NCBI RefSeq assembly: GCF_030406405.1
Contig: NZ_JAUEPL010000011.1
Span: 61,498 to 125,497 of the forward strand
Length of the DNA: 64,000 bases
Direction: 5' to 3'
Origin: Streptomyces ficellus
Lineage (GTDB): Bacteria; Actinomycetota; Actinomycetes; Streptomycetales; Streptomycetaceae
Under the pieces are notes generated by a model. The model ran no database searches. It was not told the DNA's origin and saw only the letters and a list, made by a program, of their open reading frames with translations. This document shows positions 34,438 through 43,596 of the stretch, in pieces (positions within the stretch are counted from its first letter, which is position 1; the number at the start of each line of letters is the position of its first letter). The position numbers were made by a program, and so were the translations under genes.

Positions 34438-35733
34438 TGCGGCGCCCCCGCCCGCCCGCGTGGATGGTGAGCCTGACGTGGAAGGCCGCCGTCTTCATCA
34501 CCGTGATGTGCTGCGCGCTGGCCGCGCTGCTGGGCGCCCTGGTGCATGTGTCGGTGACCCGGCAGACGGTGGACGTGGCCCGCGAGAAGGCGCTGGAGCG
34601 GCTCGCGGAGGTGACGCACGCGTACGAGGCGGGCGAGCCGCTGCCGCCGTTCGCGGGCGTCGACCCGGACGGGCTGCCGTCCTCGCTGCGCGACCTGGCC
34701 GTGCGCGGCCACCGCGGCACGCTGGTGGCGAAGTTCCAGGACCGGCCCACCATGTGGGCGGCCGGGCCCGCCGACGGGCGGGCGCTGGCCGTGCGGGTGG
34801 ACTACTCGCTGAGCGCGAGCACCATCAGCGGGCTCGACCAGGCGATCGTCGGCTCCTCGGTGCTGGCGATCGGGGCGACGCTGCTGGTGGGCTCGTTCGC
34901 GGTCACCCGGGTGACGCGGCGGCTGCACCTGACGGCGCAGGTGGCCCGGCGGATCAGCGCGGGCGACCTGGACGCGCGCGTCAGCGACCCCCGCACGAAG
35001 GACCCCTCGCGGCCGCAGGACGAGGTCGCCACGGTGTCGGCGGCGCTGGACACGATGGCGTCGAGTCTCCAAGGACACGCTGCTGAGCGAGCAGCGCTTC
35101 ACGGCGGACGTGGCGCACGAGCTGCGTACGCCGCTGACCGGGCTGTCGGCGGCGGCCGAGCTGCTGCCCCCCGGCCGGCCGGCGGAAATGGTGCGGGACC
35201 GGGTGAGGGCGATGCGGGCGCTGACCGAGGACCTGCTGGAGATTTCGCGGCTGGACGCCCGTACGGAGAAGGTCGACCTCGATGTGCACGCCCTGGGGCC
35301 GCTGGCCGAGCGGGTGGCGCGGGCCTCGGGCATGGACGCGGAGGTGCGGATCGTCCGGGACGCCCGCGTGGAGACGGACAAGCGGCGCCTGGAGCGGGTG
35401 CTGGGGAACCTGGTGGCCAACGCCCACAAGCACGGCAGGCCGCCGGTGGTGGTGAGCGTGGACGGGCCGGTGGTGACGGTGCGCGACCACGGGCCGGGGT
35501 ATCCGGCGTACGTGCTGGAGCACGGGCCGCAGCGGTTCCGCACGGAGAGCGGCAGCAAGGGCCACGGCCTCGGGCTGACCATCGCGGCGGGCCAGGCGGC
35601 GGTGATCGGCGCGGAGCTCGTCCTCGCCAACGCCCCGGACGGCGGCGCCGAGGCGCGCCTGACACTGCCCCCGTACCGGGACACGCCGGAGCCCCCGGCC
35701 GCCGGCGCGGGCGGGGACGCCCCCGCCCGCTGA
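34437..35733 (+). pseudogene. Sensor histidine kinase with frameshift
   Basis: The first frame gives TM1 (about residues 14-40), an extracytoplasmic domain, TM2 (about 130-155) and a HAMP linker ending LDTMASSLQ. Near 35071 the frame shifts by one base (CCAAGG where CCAGG would keep frame). The second frame continues DTLLSEQRFTADVAHELRTPLTG (H box), LGNLVANAHKHG (N box), DHGPGYP (G1) and GHGLGLTIA (G2). Joined, it is a normal kinase of about 430 aa. Either a real inactivating insertion or a sequencing error. No response regulator is adjacent. Confidence 0.85.
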
Positions 35734-36171
35734 CTGCCTCGTGCGCCCCGGTGCGGGGCGCGTCCTCGGTGACCGCTGCGCCCTCGGTGACCGCTGCGCC
35801 CGTTGTGGGCAGTCGTTCCGCTGGGGTCACCCCTGGACGAAGCCTTGGGCGGGGAACGGGTGGGCACAACGGGACGGGGCGAGCCCATTCCCGGTGCCAC
35901 TGGAGCGGCGCCCGTAGCGGGGCGCTCGCACCGGTGGCGCGGTGCCGTGCGGCACCTGCCGGTGGGTGGGGGGCGTGGCCCCTCCGGGCTCGTCTCCTCG
36001 GGGTCGGCGGCCTTGGACACCGCTGAAGGGAGCCCGCCCGTCGCCGCCAACCCCTGTGGGGACGACCCTGCACGGCCCCGCCCCGGCCGGTGGCCATCTG
36101 CGGGCCGCGTCAGGTGCGCCGCACACCTGACATAAGGGACATACGCCTCGGCGCTTGCTACGTTGCGGGGC
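35734..36171. other. Intergenic region with 18-bp tandem repeat and long hairpin
   Basis: 438 bases without a gene. CCTCGGTGACCGCTGCGC is tandemly duplicated at 35764-35799. Directly after, CCCGTTGTG (35799-35807) pairs with CACAACGGG (35865-35873) around a 57-base loop with further pairing, a layout I recognise from repeated Streptomyces intergenic hairpins. The last 60 bases lead into ftsW and should contain its promoter. Confidence 0.6.
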
Positions 36172-37554
36172 ATGACCGCCACGAGGGCCGACGCCCCGCC
36201 GCCGCCCGCGCTGCGGCTGCACAAGCGCCGGGGCGTGGAGCTCTCCCTCCTCGTGTGCGCCGTCCTCATCTCCGTCTACGGCTACATCGACGTCGGCCTC
36301 GCCCGCAACGGCGCCGTCCCCCCGGACGCCGCCGCTTACGGCGCCGGGCTCGGGCTCCTCGCGCTGCTCGCCCACCTCGCGGTCCGCCTGCGCGCCCCGT
36401 ACGCCGATCCGCTCCTCCTGCCCATCGCGGTCCTGCTCAACGGGCTCGGGCTGGTCCTCATCTACCGCCTCGACCTGGAGACCCCCGCCGACCGCGCCGC
36501 CCCCGCCCAGCTCATCTGGTCCACCCTGGGCGTCGCGCTCTTCATCGCCGTGATCATCGCGCTCATCGACCACCGCGCCTTGCAGGGCTATGCGTACGTG
36601 TCCGTGGCCGCCGCCCTGCTCCTGCTGCTGACGCCGATCTTCTTCCCGGCCGTCAACGGCGCGAAGATCTGGATCCGGGTCGGGGGGTTCTCCTTCCAGC
36701 CCGGCGAGTTCGCCAAGATCCTGCTCGCCGTCTTCTTCGCCGCGTACCTCGCCGCCAACCACAACGCCCTCGCGTACACCGGCCGCCGCGTGTGGCGGAT
36801 GCAGTTCCCGACCGGCCGGGTGCTCGGGCCGGTGGTCGCCGTCTGGCTGCTCAGCGTCGGGGTGCTGGTGCTGGAGCGGGACCTCGGCACCTCGCTGCTG
36901 TTCTTCGGCCTCTTCGTGATCCTGCTGTACGTGGCCACCGGGCGCACCGGCTGGGTCGCCGTGGGGCTGCTGCTCGCCGGGGCGGGGGCGTTCGTGGTCG
37001 GCGGACTCGAACCGCACGTCAACGGCCGGGTCGAGGACTGGCTGCACCCGTTCGCCTCCATCGAAGCGGGCCAGGGCCCCGGCCAGCTCGCCCAGTCGCT
37101 GTTCGCCTTCGCCGCCGGCGGGATGCTGGGCACGGGCCTGGGCCTGGGCGACTCGATCCTGATCGGCTTCGCCGCCAAGTCCGACTTCATCCTCGCCACC
37201 GCCGGCGAGGAACTGGGCCTGGCCGGTCTGACGGCCATCTTCCTGCTGTACGCGCTGCTGGTCGCCCGGGGCTTCAGCACCGGCCTCGCCCTGCGGGACC
37301 CCTTCGGCCGGCTGCTGGCCACCGGCCTCGCGTCCATCCCGGCGCTCCAGGTCTTCGTCATCGCGGGCGGGGTGATGGGGCTGATCCCGCTGACCGGTAT
37401 GGCCATGCCGTTCCTCGCCCAGGGCGGTTCGTCGGTCGTCACCAACTGGATCATCGTGGCGCTGCTGATCCGGGTCAGCGACTCCGCCCGCGCCCCCGAA
37501 CCGAGGGGCGCCGAGCCCGGCGCCATCGTCCCCGTCACGGAGGAGGTCCGGTGA
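36172..37554 (+). CDS. FtsW/RodA/SpoVE-family cell-wall polymerase
   Basis: 460 aa, SEDS family: polymerises lipid II into glycan chains with a partner PBP. About ten to twelve membrane segments; signature stretches FFPAVNGAKIWIRVGGFSFQPGEFAKI, LERDLGTSLLFFGLFV, SDFILATAGEELGLAG and LTGMAMPFLAQGGSSVVTNW are all present. ATG 36172 has only a weak RBS. It stands eight bases before a class B PBP gene, the usual SEDS-PBP operon. Like other streptomycetes the strain probably has several such pairs, so the ftsW symbol is withheld. Confidence 0.95.
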   Translation: MTATRADAPPPPALRLHKRRGVELSLLVCAVLISVYGYIDVGLARNGAVPPDAAAYGAGLGLLALLAHLAVRLRAPYADPLLLPIAVLLNGLGLVLIYRLDLETPADRAAPAQLIWSTLGVALFIAVIIALIDHRALQGYAYVSVAAALLLLLTPIFFPAVNGAKIWIRVGGFSFQPGEFAKILLAVFFAAYLAANHNALAYTGRRVWRMQFPTGRVLGPVVAVWLLSVGVLVLERDLGTSLLFFGLFVILLYVATGRTGWVAVGLLLAGAGAFVVGGLEPHVNGRVEDWLHPFASIEAGQGPGQLAQSLFAFAAGGMLGTGLGLGDSILIGFAAKSDFILATAGEELGLAGLTAIFLLYALLVARGFSTGLALRDPFGRLLATGLASIPALQVFVIAGGVMGLIPLTGMAMPFLAQGGSSVVTNWIIVALLIRVSDSARAPEPRGAEPGAIVPVTEEVR

Positions 37555-37561
37555 TCGCCCG

Positions 37562-39082
37562 GTGATCCGCACCATGCGGCACGCCGCCGCGCTGTGCCTG
37601 CTCCTGCTGGCCGCCCTGCTGGTCAACGCGGCCCGCGTCCAGGTCCTCGACGCCCCGTCACTGGACAAGAACCCCGCCAACCGGCGTACGGTCATGGCCC
37701 GTTACGCCGAGCCCCGAGGCGACATCCTGGTCGACGGCCGGCCGGTCACCGGTTCCCGGGACACCGGCCAGCAGCTGCGCCACGAGCGCACGTACACCGA
37801 AGGGCCGCTGTACGCACCGGTGACCGGGCACGCCTCGCAGACGTACGGCACCACGCTCCTGGAGAGCACCGAGGACCCCGTCCTGTCCGGCGCGAGCCCG
37901 CTGCTCACCCTCTTCCCGTTCTGGCACGACCTCAGCCGCACCCGGGCGCCGGGCGGCGACGTCGTCACCACCATCCGCGAACCGCTCCAGCGCCTCGCGT
38001 ACGACGGGCTCGCCGGCCGGCGCGGCGCGGTCGCCGCGATCGAGCCGTCCAGCGGCCGCATCCTGGCGCTGGTGAGCAGCCCCTCGTACGACCCCGGGCT
38101 GCTGTCCGGCACCGGCAGCGAGGTCACCGGCGCGTGGGCGCGGCTCAACGCGGCGCCGGACAAGCCGATGCTCAACCGGGCCATCCGGCAGACCTACCCG
38201 CCCGGCTCCACCTTCAAGATCGTGACGGCGGCGGCCGCGATGGACGCCGGGATCGTCACGGACGTCGACGCCCCGACCGACGCCCCCGAGCCGTATGTGC
38301 TGCCGGGCACGCGCACGGTACTGCCCAACGAGGCGACCGGCTGCGACAACGCCTCACTGGCGTACGCGATCCGCTGGTCCTGCAACACCGTGCTGGCCCA
38401 GCTGGGTGTGAAGGTGGGGCTCGCCGGGATGCTGGACGCGGTGGCGAGGTTCGGCTTCAACGACGGCTCGCTGCGCATCCCCACGGCGGTGGCCCGGTCC
38501 AACTTCGACACGGAGCTGACCGTCGACCGGCTGGCGCTCTCCGCCATCGGCCAGTACGACACGACCGCCACCCCGCTCCAGATGGCGATGGTCGCCGCGG
38601 CGGTCGCCAACGGCGGGGAGATCGCCTACCCGCACCTGGTGGAGCGCACGACGACCTCGGACGGCGACCCGGTGACGCAGCATGTGCGCCGCACGTACCA
38701 GCACGCGATGCGGCCGCCCACGGCCCTGCGGCTGCAACAGCTGATGGTGGACGTCGTCGAGGGCGGCTCGGGCAGCAACGCGGCGATCCCGGGCGCGAGG
38801 ATCGGCGGCAAGACCGGCACCGCCCAGCACGGCGTGGGGAACGTCGGCACCCCGTACGCCTGGTTCATCGGCTGGGCGCAGGCGGAGGGCTCGGGGCGGC
38901 CGGCGATCGCGGTGGCGGTGGTCGTGGAGGACGCGTCGGCCAAGCGCGAGGACATCAGCGGCGCCGGCAGCGCGGCGCCGATCGCCCGCTCGGTGATGGA
39001 GGCGGCGCTGCTGGACGAGGCGCGGGACGAGGCGCGGCATCTCGCTCCCCGGAAGGGGACCGTCCCCTCGATCAGGCCCTGA
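37562..39082 (+). CDS. Class B penicillin-binding protein (transpeptidase)
   Basis: 506 aa, GTG start. One N-terminal membrane anchor (ALCLLLLAALLVNAARVQVL), then the PBP dimerisation region and the transpeptidase domain: SxxK in YPPGSTFKIV (Ser about residue 218), SxN in RWSCNTVLA (about 277), KTG in IGGKTGTAQ (about 417). It crosslinks peptidoglycan made by the SEDS protein encoded eight bases upstream. Both are co-transcribed. Confidence 0.95.
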   Translation: MIRTMRHAAALCLLLLAALLVNAARVQVLDAPSLDKNPANRRTVMARYAEPRGDILVDGRPVTGSRDTGQQLRHERTYTEGPLYAPVTGHASQTYGTTLLESTEDPVLSGASPLLTLFPFWHDLSRTRAPGGDVVTTIREPLQRLAYDGLAGRRGAVAAIEPSSGRILALVSSPSYDPGLLSGTGSEVTGAWARLNAAPDKPMLNRAIRQTYPPGSTFKIVTAAAAMDAGIVTDVDAPTDAPEPYVLPGTRTVLPNEATGCDNASLAYAIRWSCNTVLAQLGVKVGLAGMLDAVARFGFNDGSLRIPTAVARSNFDTELTVDRLALSAIGQYDTTATPLQMAMVAAAVANGGEIAYPHLVERTTTSDGDPVTQHVRRTYQHAMRPPTALRLQQLMVDVVEGGSGSNAAIPGARIGGKTGTAQHGVGNVGTPYAWFIGWAQAEGSGRPAIAVAVVVEDASAKREDISGAGSAAPIARSVMEAALLDEARDEARHLAPRKGTVPSIRP

Positions 39083-39214
39083 TGAGGGTGCGGCCATGGT
39101 CTGCGAACTCGCACAGGTCGGCTCGTGGACTCGCACAGGTGGCCATGGCCGGGCCCGGATTCCCGCCCGGCGCCGCACCCGTTCACCCTCCGGACGAGCC
39201 TGCCCCCCGGCGCG

Positions 39215-40117
39215 CTACCCCGCGGTGAGCGGCTTGCGTATCTCGGCGCGGACCTTCAGGGTCAGCTCGGCGGCCGCGGCCAGGTCGATGTCCTCCGGCT
39301 GCTGGCCGACCGAGGCGGCGTCGACCAGTCCGACGCCCACGGCGGTGTTGGCGTCACCCCAGGCGCACATCGGGAAGGTGACCTCGTTGCCCGCCTCCGT
39401 GTTGGTGAGGACCTCGCACTCCACCGTGACCTCGGACCCGGGCGGGGTGACGTCCTTCGCGGGTATCTCGATCCTGGCGTTCTCGGCGGTTCCGGCGCCC
39501 CGCAGCACGCCCCGTCGCTCGGCGTCCGGGTGCTTGATCTGCCCGTAGAGACCGGAGACGACCAGCGCCTTGAGCTCGCCGTCCGACTCGGCGGTGTACT
39601 GCGCGACGGCCGCCCCGTCGGTGCGGACGTCAGCGCTGTGCGTCTCGGTCAGCAGCTTCTCGCCCTCGGTGCCGGACATGTCCTGGGCGAGCGTGTACTC
39701 GCCGTCCACCAGGGTCTTGGGGACGGTGAGCTTGTACTCGGCCGCGGGGAAGGACGTGCCGGCGCCTTCCATGACCATCTTGACGCCGTAGCCCAGGCAG
39801 CTGAGCAGCACGAGCGACCCGGCGACGATGCCGATGACCAGCCCGGTGCGCTTCTTCCTCGGCGGCTGCGGGCCCATCGGTCCGCCGTACATGGGTCCGG
39901 CGTACGGCCCGGGGTACTGCTGCGGGAATCCGGGCTGGGGCGGCGGCCCATAGGGACCGGCACCGGCCTGCTGGCCGTAGGGGCCGGCCTGCTGCCCGTA
40001 CGGGCCGGGGTACGCGGGCGCCTGGCCCTGCTGGTACGGCCCGGGCGGCGGGCCCTGGTACGGGCCGGGGCCGGGCTGGAAGCCGGGCGGCTGCTGAGGC
40101 GGAGGCGGCATGGTCAT
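39215..40117 (-). CDS. Pro/Gly/Tyr-rich single-pass membrane protein
   Basis: 300 aa. The first 85 residues are a disordered repeat of PGPYGQQAGPYG type; RKKRTGLVIGIVAGSLVLLSC is a stop-anchor, then an external beta-rich domain (about 120-295) with KALVVSGLYGQI and EVTFPMCAWGD containing two Cys that may pair. Similar architecture is frequent in Streptomyces and usually unassigned. Convergent with the PBP gene. Function unknown. Confidence 0.8.
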   Translation of the reverse strand: MTMPPPPQQPPGFQPGPGPYQGPPPGPYQQGQAPAYPGPYGQQAGPYGQQAGAGPYGPPPQPGFPQQYPGPYAGPMYGGPMGPQPPRKKRTGLVIGIVAGSLVLLSCLGYGVKMVMEGAGTSFPAAEYKLTVPKTLVDGEYTLAQDMSGTEGEKLLTETHSADVRTDGAAVAQYTAESDGELKALVVSGLYGQIKHPDAERRGVLRGAGTAENARIEIPAKDVTPPGSEVTVECEVLTNTEAGNEVTFPMCAWGDANTAVGVGLVDAASVGQQPEDIDLAAAAELTLKVRAEIRKPLTAG

Positions 40118-40175
40118 GCCCGTCAGGCTACGTCACCCGAACGGACCCCCGGTCACGCCCCTTTACCGGTCTCTC

Positions 40176-41288
40176 TCACCCCTGCGCGGCGCCGCCCTCG
40201 GCGATCGCGTCGGTCACCTCCGCGACCCTTTCCGCCTCCTCCGCGGCGAAGCGCTCGCGGTCGAGCCGTTCGGCGATCTCCTCGTCCTGGGTCATCAGCA
40301 GGTCCAGGTTGGAGTCACCGAGCTCGAAGACGCCCATGTCCACGTACGCCTTCTGCAACCGTGCGCCCCACAGGCCGATGTCCTTGACGCACGGCACGAT
40401 CCGGCTGAAGAGCAGCTTGCGGAACAGGTGCAGGAACTGCGACTGCTCCGAGAACTCCTCCGCCTCCTTCTTGGAGATGCCGAAGTTCTCCAGCACCTCC
40501 ACCCCGCGCAGCCGGTCGCGCATGAGGTAGCAGCCCTCGATGACGAACTCCTCGCGCTCCCGCAGTTCGGCGTCGGTCAGCTGCTTGTAGTAGTCGCGCA
40601 GCGCCATACGGCCGAAGGCGACGTGCCGGGCCTCGTCCTGCATCACATACGCCAGGATCTGCTTCGGCAGCGGCTTGTCGGTGGTGTCGCGGATCATGCC
40701 GAACGCGGCGAGTGCGAGGCCCTCGATGAGGACCTGCATACCGAGGTAGGGCATGTCCCAGCGGGAGTCGCGGAGGGTGTCGCCCAGCAGGCCCTGCAAA
40801 TTGTCGTTGATGGGATAGAGCATCCCGATCTTTTCGTGCAGGAAGCGGCCGTAGATCTCGGCGTGCCGGGCCTCGTCCATGGTCTGGGTCGCGGAGTAGA
40901 ACTTGGCGTCCATGTCGGGGACGGACTCCACGATCCGCGCCGCGCAGATCATCGCGCCCTGCTCACCGTGGAGGAACTGGCTGAACTGCCAGGCCGCGTA
41001 GTGCTTGCGCAGCTCGCCCTTGTCCCGGTCGGTCATCTTGGCCCAGTGGCGCGTCCCGTAGAGCGTCATCGCCTCGTCCGGGGTGCCGAGCGGGTTGTAC
41101 GGGTCGACTTCCAGGTCCCAGTCGATGCGCCGGGCGCCGTCCCACTGCTTGTCCTTGCCCTTCTGGTAGAGGGCGAGCAGCCGGTCGCGGCCGTCGTCGT
41201 ACTCCCAGCTGAAGCGGGCCGCGCCGGCCGCCGGCACCTGCCAGACCGGGTCTCCCGGTTCCTTGCTGTAGAGGTCGTGCGTCGACAC
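40176..41288 (-). CDS. Ferritin-like diiron protein (R2-like)
   Basis: 370 aa from GTG 41288, preceded by GAAGGAG; a longer frame upstream lacks such support. Four-helix diiron pattern with two EARH motifs: QTMDEARHAEIYGRFL and MQDEARHVAFGRMAL, plus upstream Glu in QFLHGEQGAMI and FVIEGCYLM. Related to ribonucleotide reductase R2 and R2-like oxidases, but lacking enough of R2 to be called nrdB. Substrate unknown. Divergent from the AurF-like diiron gene, so the two probably share regulation. Confidence 0.85.
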   Translation of the reverse strand: MSTHDLYSKEPGDPVWQVPAAGAARFSWEYDDGRDRLLALYQKGKDKQWDGARRIDWDLEVDPYNPLGTPDEAMTLYGTRHWAKMTDRDKGELRKHYAAWQFSQFLHGEQGAMICAARIVESVPDMDAKFYSATQTMDEARHAEIYGRFLHEKIGMLYPINDNLQGLLGDTLRDSRWDMPYLGMQVLIEGLALAAFGMIRDTTDKPLPKQILAYVMQDEARHVAFGRMALRDYYKQLTDAELREREEFVIEGCYLMRDRLRGVEVLENFGISKKEAEEFSEQSQFLHLFRKLLFSRIVPCVKDIGLWGARLQKAYVDMGVFELGDSNLDLLMTQDEEIAERLDRERFAAEEAERVAEVTDAIAEGGAAQG

Positions 41289-41388
41289 GGACGGCTCCTT
41301 CGCCTCTCTTGGGTTCCCGCGTACGGAAGGGGTACTCGGCAGGCTCACACGTTGCTAGACGCCGGGTCAACAAGTCGCGTGCGAGGGA

Positions 41389-41417
41389 TTGACGCGCTTA
41401 CTGACAGGCAGTCTTAT
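41389..41417 (+). promoter_or_regulatory. Vegetative-type promoter for the AurF-like gene
   Basis: TTGACG at 41389-41394 and TCTTAT at 41412-41417 with the ideal 17-base spacer, about 47 bases before the chosen ATG. The region is AT-rich for this genome. Confidence 0.55.
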
Positions 41418-41463
41418 AAGGGATGACCCCCGGTAACCCCAACTGCGCGAGGTGCCCTCCGTC

Positions 41464-42399
41464 ATGACGACCGTGACCGAACGCGACATACGTCTGCTCC
41501 GCGACGCGCTCGGCCCTCTCCGGGACCGCGAACAGGTCGCCGAGCGCCTGCTCGAATCGTCCGCGAAGCACTCCTTCGATCCCGACAAGGAACTCGACTG
41601 GGACGCCCCCGCCGAGGACGGCAAGTGGTTCTGGCCGCCGGAGCTGGTCTCCCTCTACGACACCCCGCTGTGGCGGAAGATGTCCGAGGAGCAGCGGATG
41701 GACCTGGCCCGACACGAGGCCGCCTCGCTCGCCTCGCTCGGCATCTGGTTCGAGATCATTCTGATGCAGTTGCTGGTGCGGCACATCTACGACAAGTCCG
41801 TCACCAGCAACCATGTCCGCTACGCCCTGACGGAGATAGCCGACGAGTGCCGCCACTCGATGATGTTCGCGCGGATGATCCGGAAGAACGAGGCACCGGC
41901 GTACCCGGTCCCGCGCGTCTACCACAACATGGCCCGCGTCCTGAAGACCGTCTCCACCACCCCCGGCTCGTTCGCGGCCACGCTGCTCGGTGAGGAGATC
42001 CTCGACTGGATGCAGCGCCTGACGTTCCCCGACGAGCGCGTCCAGACCCTGGTGCGCGGCGTCACCCGCATCCACGTGGTGGAAGAAGCGCGCCATGTCC
42101 GGTACGCACGCGAGGAGTTGCGCCGCCAGATGGTCACCGCCCCGCGCTGGGAGCAGGAGTTGACCCGGATCAGCTGCGGCGAGGCGGCCCGGGTGTTCTC
42201 CGTCTGCTTCATCAACCCCCAGGTGTACGAGAACGTCGGCCTCGACCGCCGGGAGGCGGTCGCCCAGGTCAGGGCGAGCGGTCACCGCCGCGAGGTCATG
42301 CAGTCGGGCGCCAGGCGGCTGACGGACTTCCTGGACGACATCGGCGTGCTGCGCGGCGTGGGGCGCAGGCTCTGGAAGAGCTCCGGACTCCTGGCCTGA
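41464..42399 (+). CDS. AurF-like diiron oxygenase
   Basis: 311 aa from ATG 41464. Ferritin-like ligands: [16 protein letters not shown], the [16 protein letters not shown] motif (about residue 125-140) and [17 protein letters not shown] (about 203). Similar to p-aminobenzoate N-oxygenase AurF. Could oxidise an aryl amine or lipid-type substrate; unknown. Followed 30 bases later by a TetR gene in the same direction, which probably controls it. Confidence 0.88.
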   Translation: MTTVTERDIRLLRDALGPLRDREQVAERLLESSAKHSFDPDKELDWDAPAEDGKWFWPPELVSLYDTPLWRKMSEEQRMDLARHEAASLASLGIWFEIILMQLLVRHIYDKSVTSNHVRYALTEIADECRHSMMFARMIRKNEAPAYPVPRVYHNMARVLKTVSTTPGSFAATLLGEEILDWMQRLTFPDERVQTLVRGVTRIHVVEEARHVRYAREELRRQMVTAPRWEQELTRISCGEAARVFSVCFINPQVYENVGLDRREAVAQVRASGHRREVMQSGARRLTDFLDDIGVLRGVGRRLWKSSGLLA

Positions 42400-42428
42400 G
42401 CGGCGCGTCACGGAGTTACGCTGCGGGC

Positions 42429-43157
42429 ATGACCAGTGCCGCCACGCCCGCGCCCGCGTACCGACGGCTCAGCGTCGAGGAGCGCCGCACCCAGCTCCTC
42501 GGCGTCGCCCTCTCGCTCTTCGCGCACCGGGCGCCGGAGGACGTCTCGCTGGACGACGTCGCCGAGGCGGCCGGCGTCTCGCGCCCGCTCGTCTACCGCT
42601 ACTTCGCGGGCGGCAAGCAGGAGTTGTACGAGGCCGCCCTGCGCTCGGCCGCCGACAAGCTGGAACTGTGCTTCGCCGAACCGGCGGTGGGCCCGCCGAC
42701 GGAGCGGCTCGCCCGCGTGCTGGACCGGTACCTCGCGTTCGTCGACCAGCACGACGCCGGGTTCAGCGCCCTGCTCCAGGGCGGCAGCGTCGCCGAGACG
42801 TCCCGGACGACCGCCATCGTGGACGAGGTGCGGCGCGCCGCCGCCGAACAGGTTTTGTTGCACCTGGGCGTACCCGACCCGGGGCCGAGGCTGCGGATGA
42901 TGGTGCGCACCTGGATCGCGGCGGTCGAGGCGGCGTCCCTCATCTGGCTGGACGAGGAGAAGCGGCCGCCCGCCGCCGAACTGCGCGGCTGGCTGGTCGA
43001 CCACCTGCTCGCCCTGCTGACCGCGACCGCCGCCACGGACGAGCAGACCGCCGGGGCGGTGGCGGCGCTGCTGTCGCGGGAGACGGCGCACGGCCCGGTC
43101 GGCACGCTGGCCCGCCGGGTGGTCCCCGTCGTGAGCGGGGCCGCGCACCTGCTGTGA
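42429..43157 (+). CDS. TetR-family transcriptional regulator
   Basis: 242 aa. N-terminal helix-turn-helix: [49 protein letters not shown] (about residues 19-67). The C-terminal helical domain binds an unknown ligand. Same direction as the AurF-like gene and 30 bases behind it. Its stop overlaps the start of the next small gene (GTGA). Confidence 0.93.
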   Translation: MTSAATPAPAYRRLSVEERRTQLLGVALSLFAHRAPEDVSLDDVAEAAGVSRPLVYRYFAGGKQELYEAALRSAADKLELCFAEPAVGPPTERLARVLDRYLAFVDQHDAGFSALLQGGSVAETSRTTAIVDEVRRAAAEQVLLHLGVPDPGPRLRMMVRTWIAAVEAASLIWLDEEKRPPAAELRGWLVDHLLALLTATAATDEQTAGAVAALLSRETAHGPVGTLARRVVPVVSGAAHLL

Positions 43158-43444
43158 CACTGGTTCCCGTGCGAAGCGAGAACACCCCCTTCTACGGCGG
43201 CCCCCTGGACGGCCAGGTCCTGCCGGTCCTGACCGGTGCCACCGGCCACCCGCCCAAGTGGTACGAGGTCCCCGTCCCGGCCGCCGACGGCGGCCCGCCC
43301 ACCGTGTACGCCTACCGCCGCGTCCCCGCCGGCCACACCAAGCGGCTCGGCCTCCAGCGGGGCTGGAAGTACGAGTACGCCCCGGAAGGCCGCGAACGGC
43401 ACGGGGTGAAATGGCCCTGGTCCCGACCGAACCGGGACTCCTAG
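43154..43444 (+). CDS. Small conserved protein, function unknown
   Basis: 96 aa from a GTG overlapping the tetR stop. Contains [17 protein letters not shown] and [34 protein letters not shown]; no recognised domain. Codon use fits the neighbourhood, and the coupling to tetR supports it being real. Confidence 0.7.
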   Translation: MTLVPVRSENTPFYGGPLDGQVLPVLTGATGHPPKWYEVPVPAADGGPPTVYAYRRVPAGHTKRLGLQRGWKYEYAPEGRERHGVKWPWSRPNRDS

Positions 43445-43596
43445 GGCCGCGTCAGGCACGGGCGGCGACCGATCGGCGGCAGGCGCGCGGGCGGAGCGGC
43501 ATGTTCGCCTCGACGGGTGACCGCTGTGGGCCGATCCGCCCAGTCATGCGTTAGTCGTATCATCCACGGCCGCATGATGCGGGCGGAGGTGATGAC

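Noticed and set aside
34065..36026. A long frame from the lipoprotein through the kinase to 36026
   Set aside because: It is the kinase frame only up to the HAMP region; beyond 35071 it is shadow because the kinase continues in another frame.
43445..43596. A riboswitch before the NlpC/P60 gene
   Set aside because: Cell-wall hydrolases sometimes have a c-di-AMP riboswitch, but this 152-base gap is too short and shows no matching motifs.
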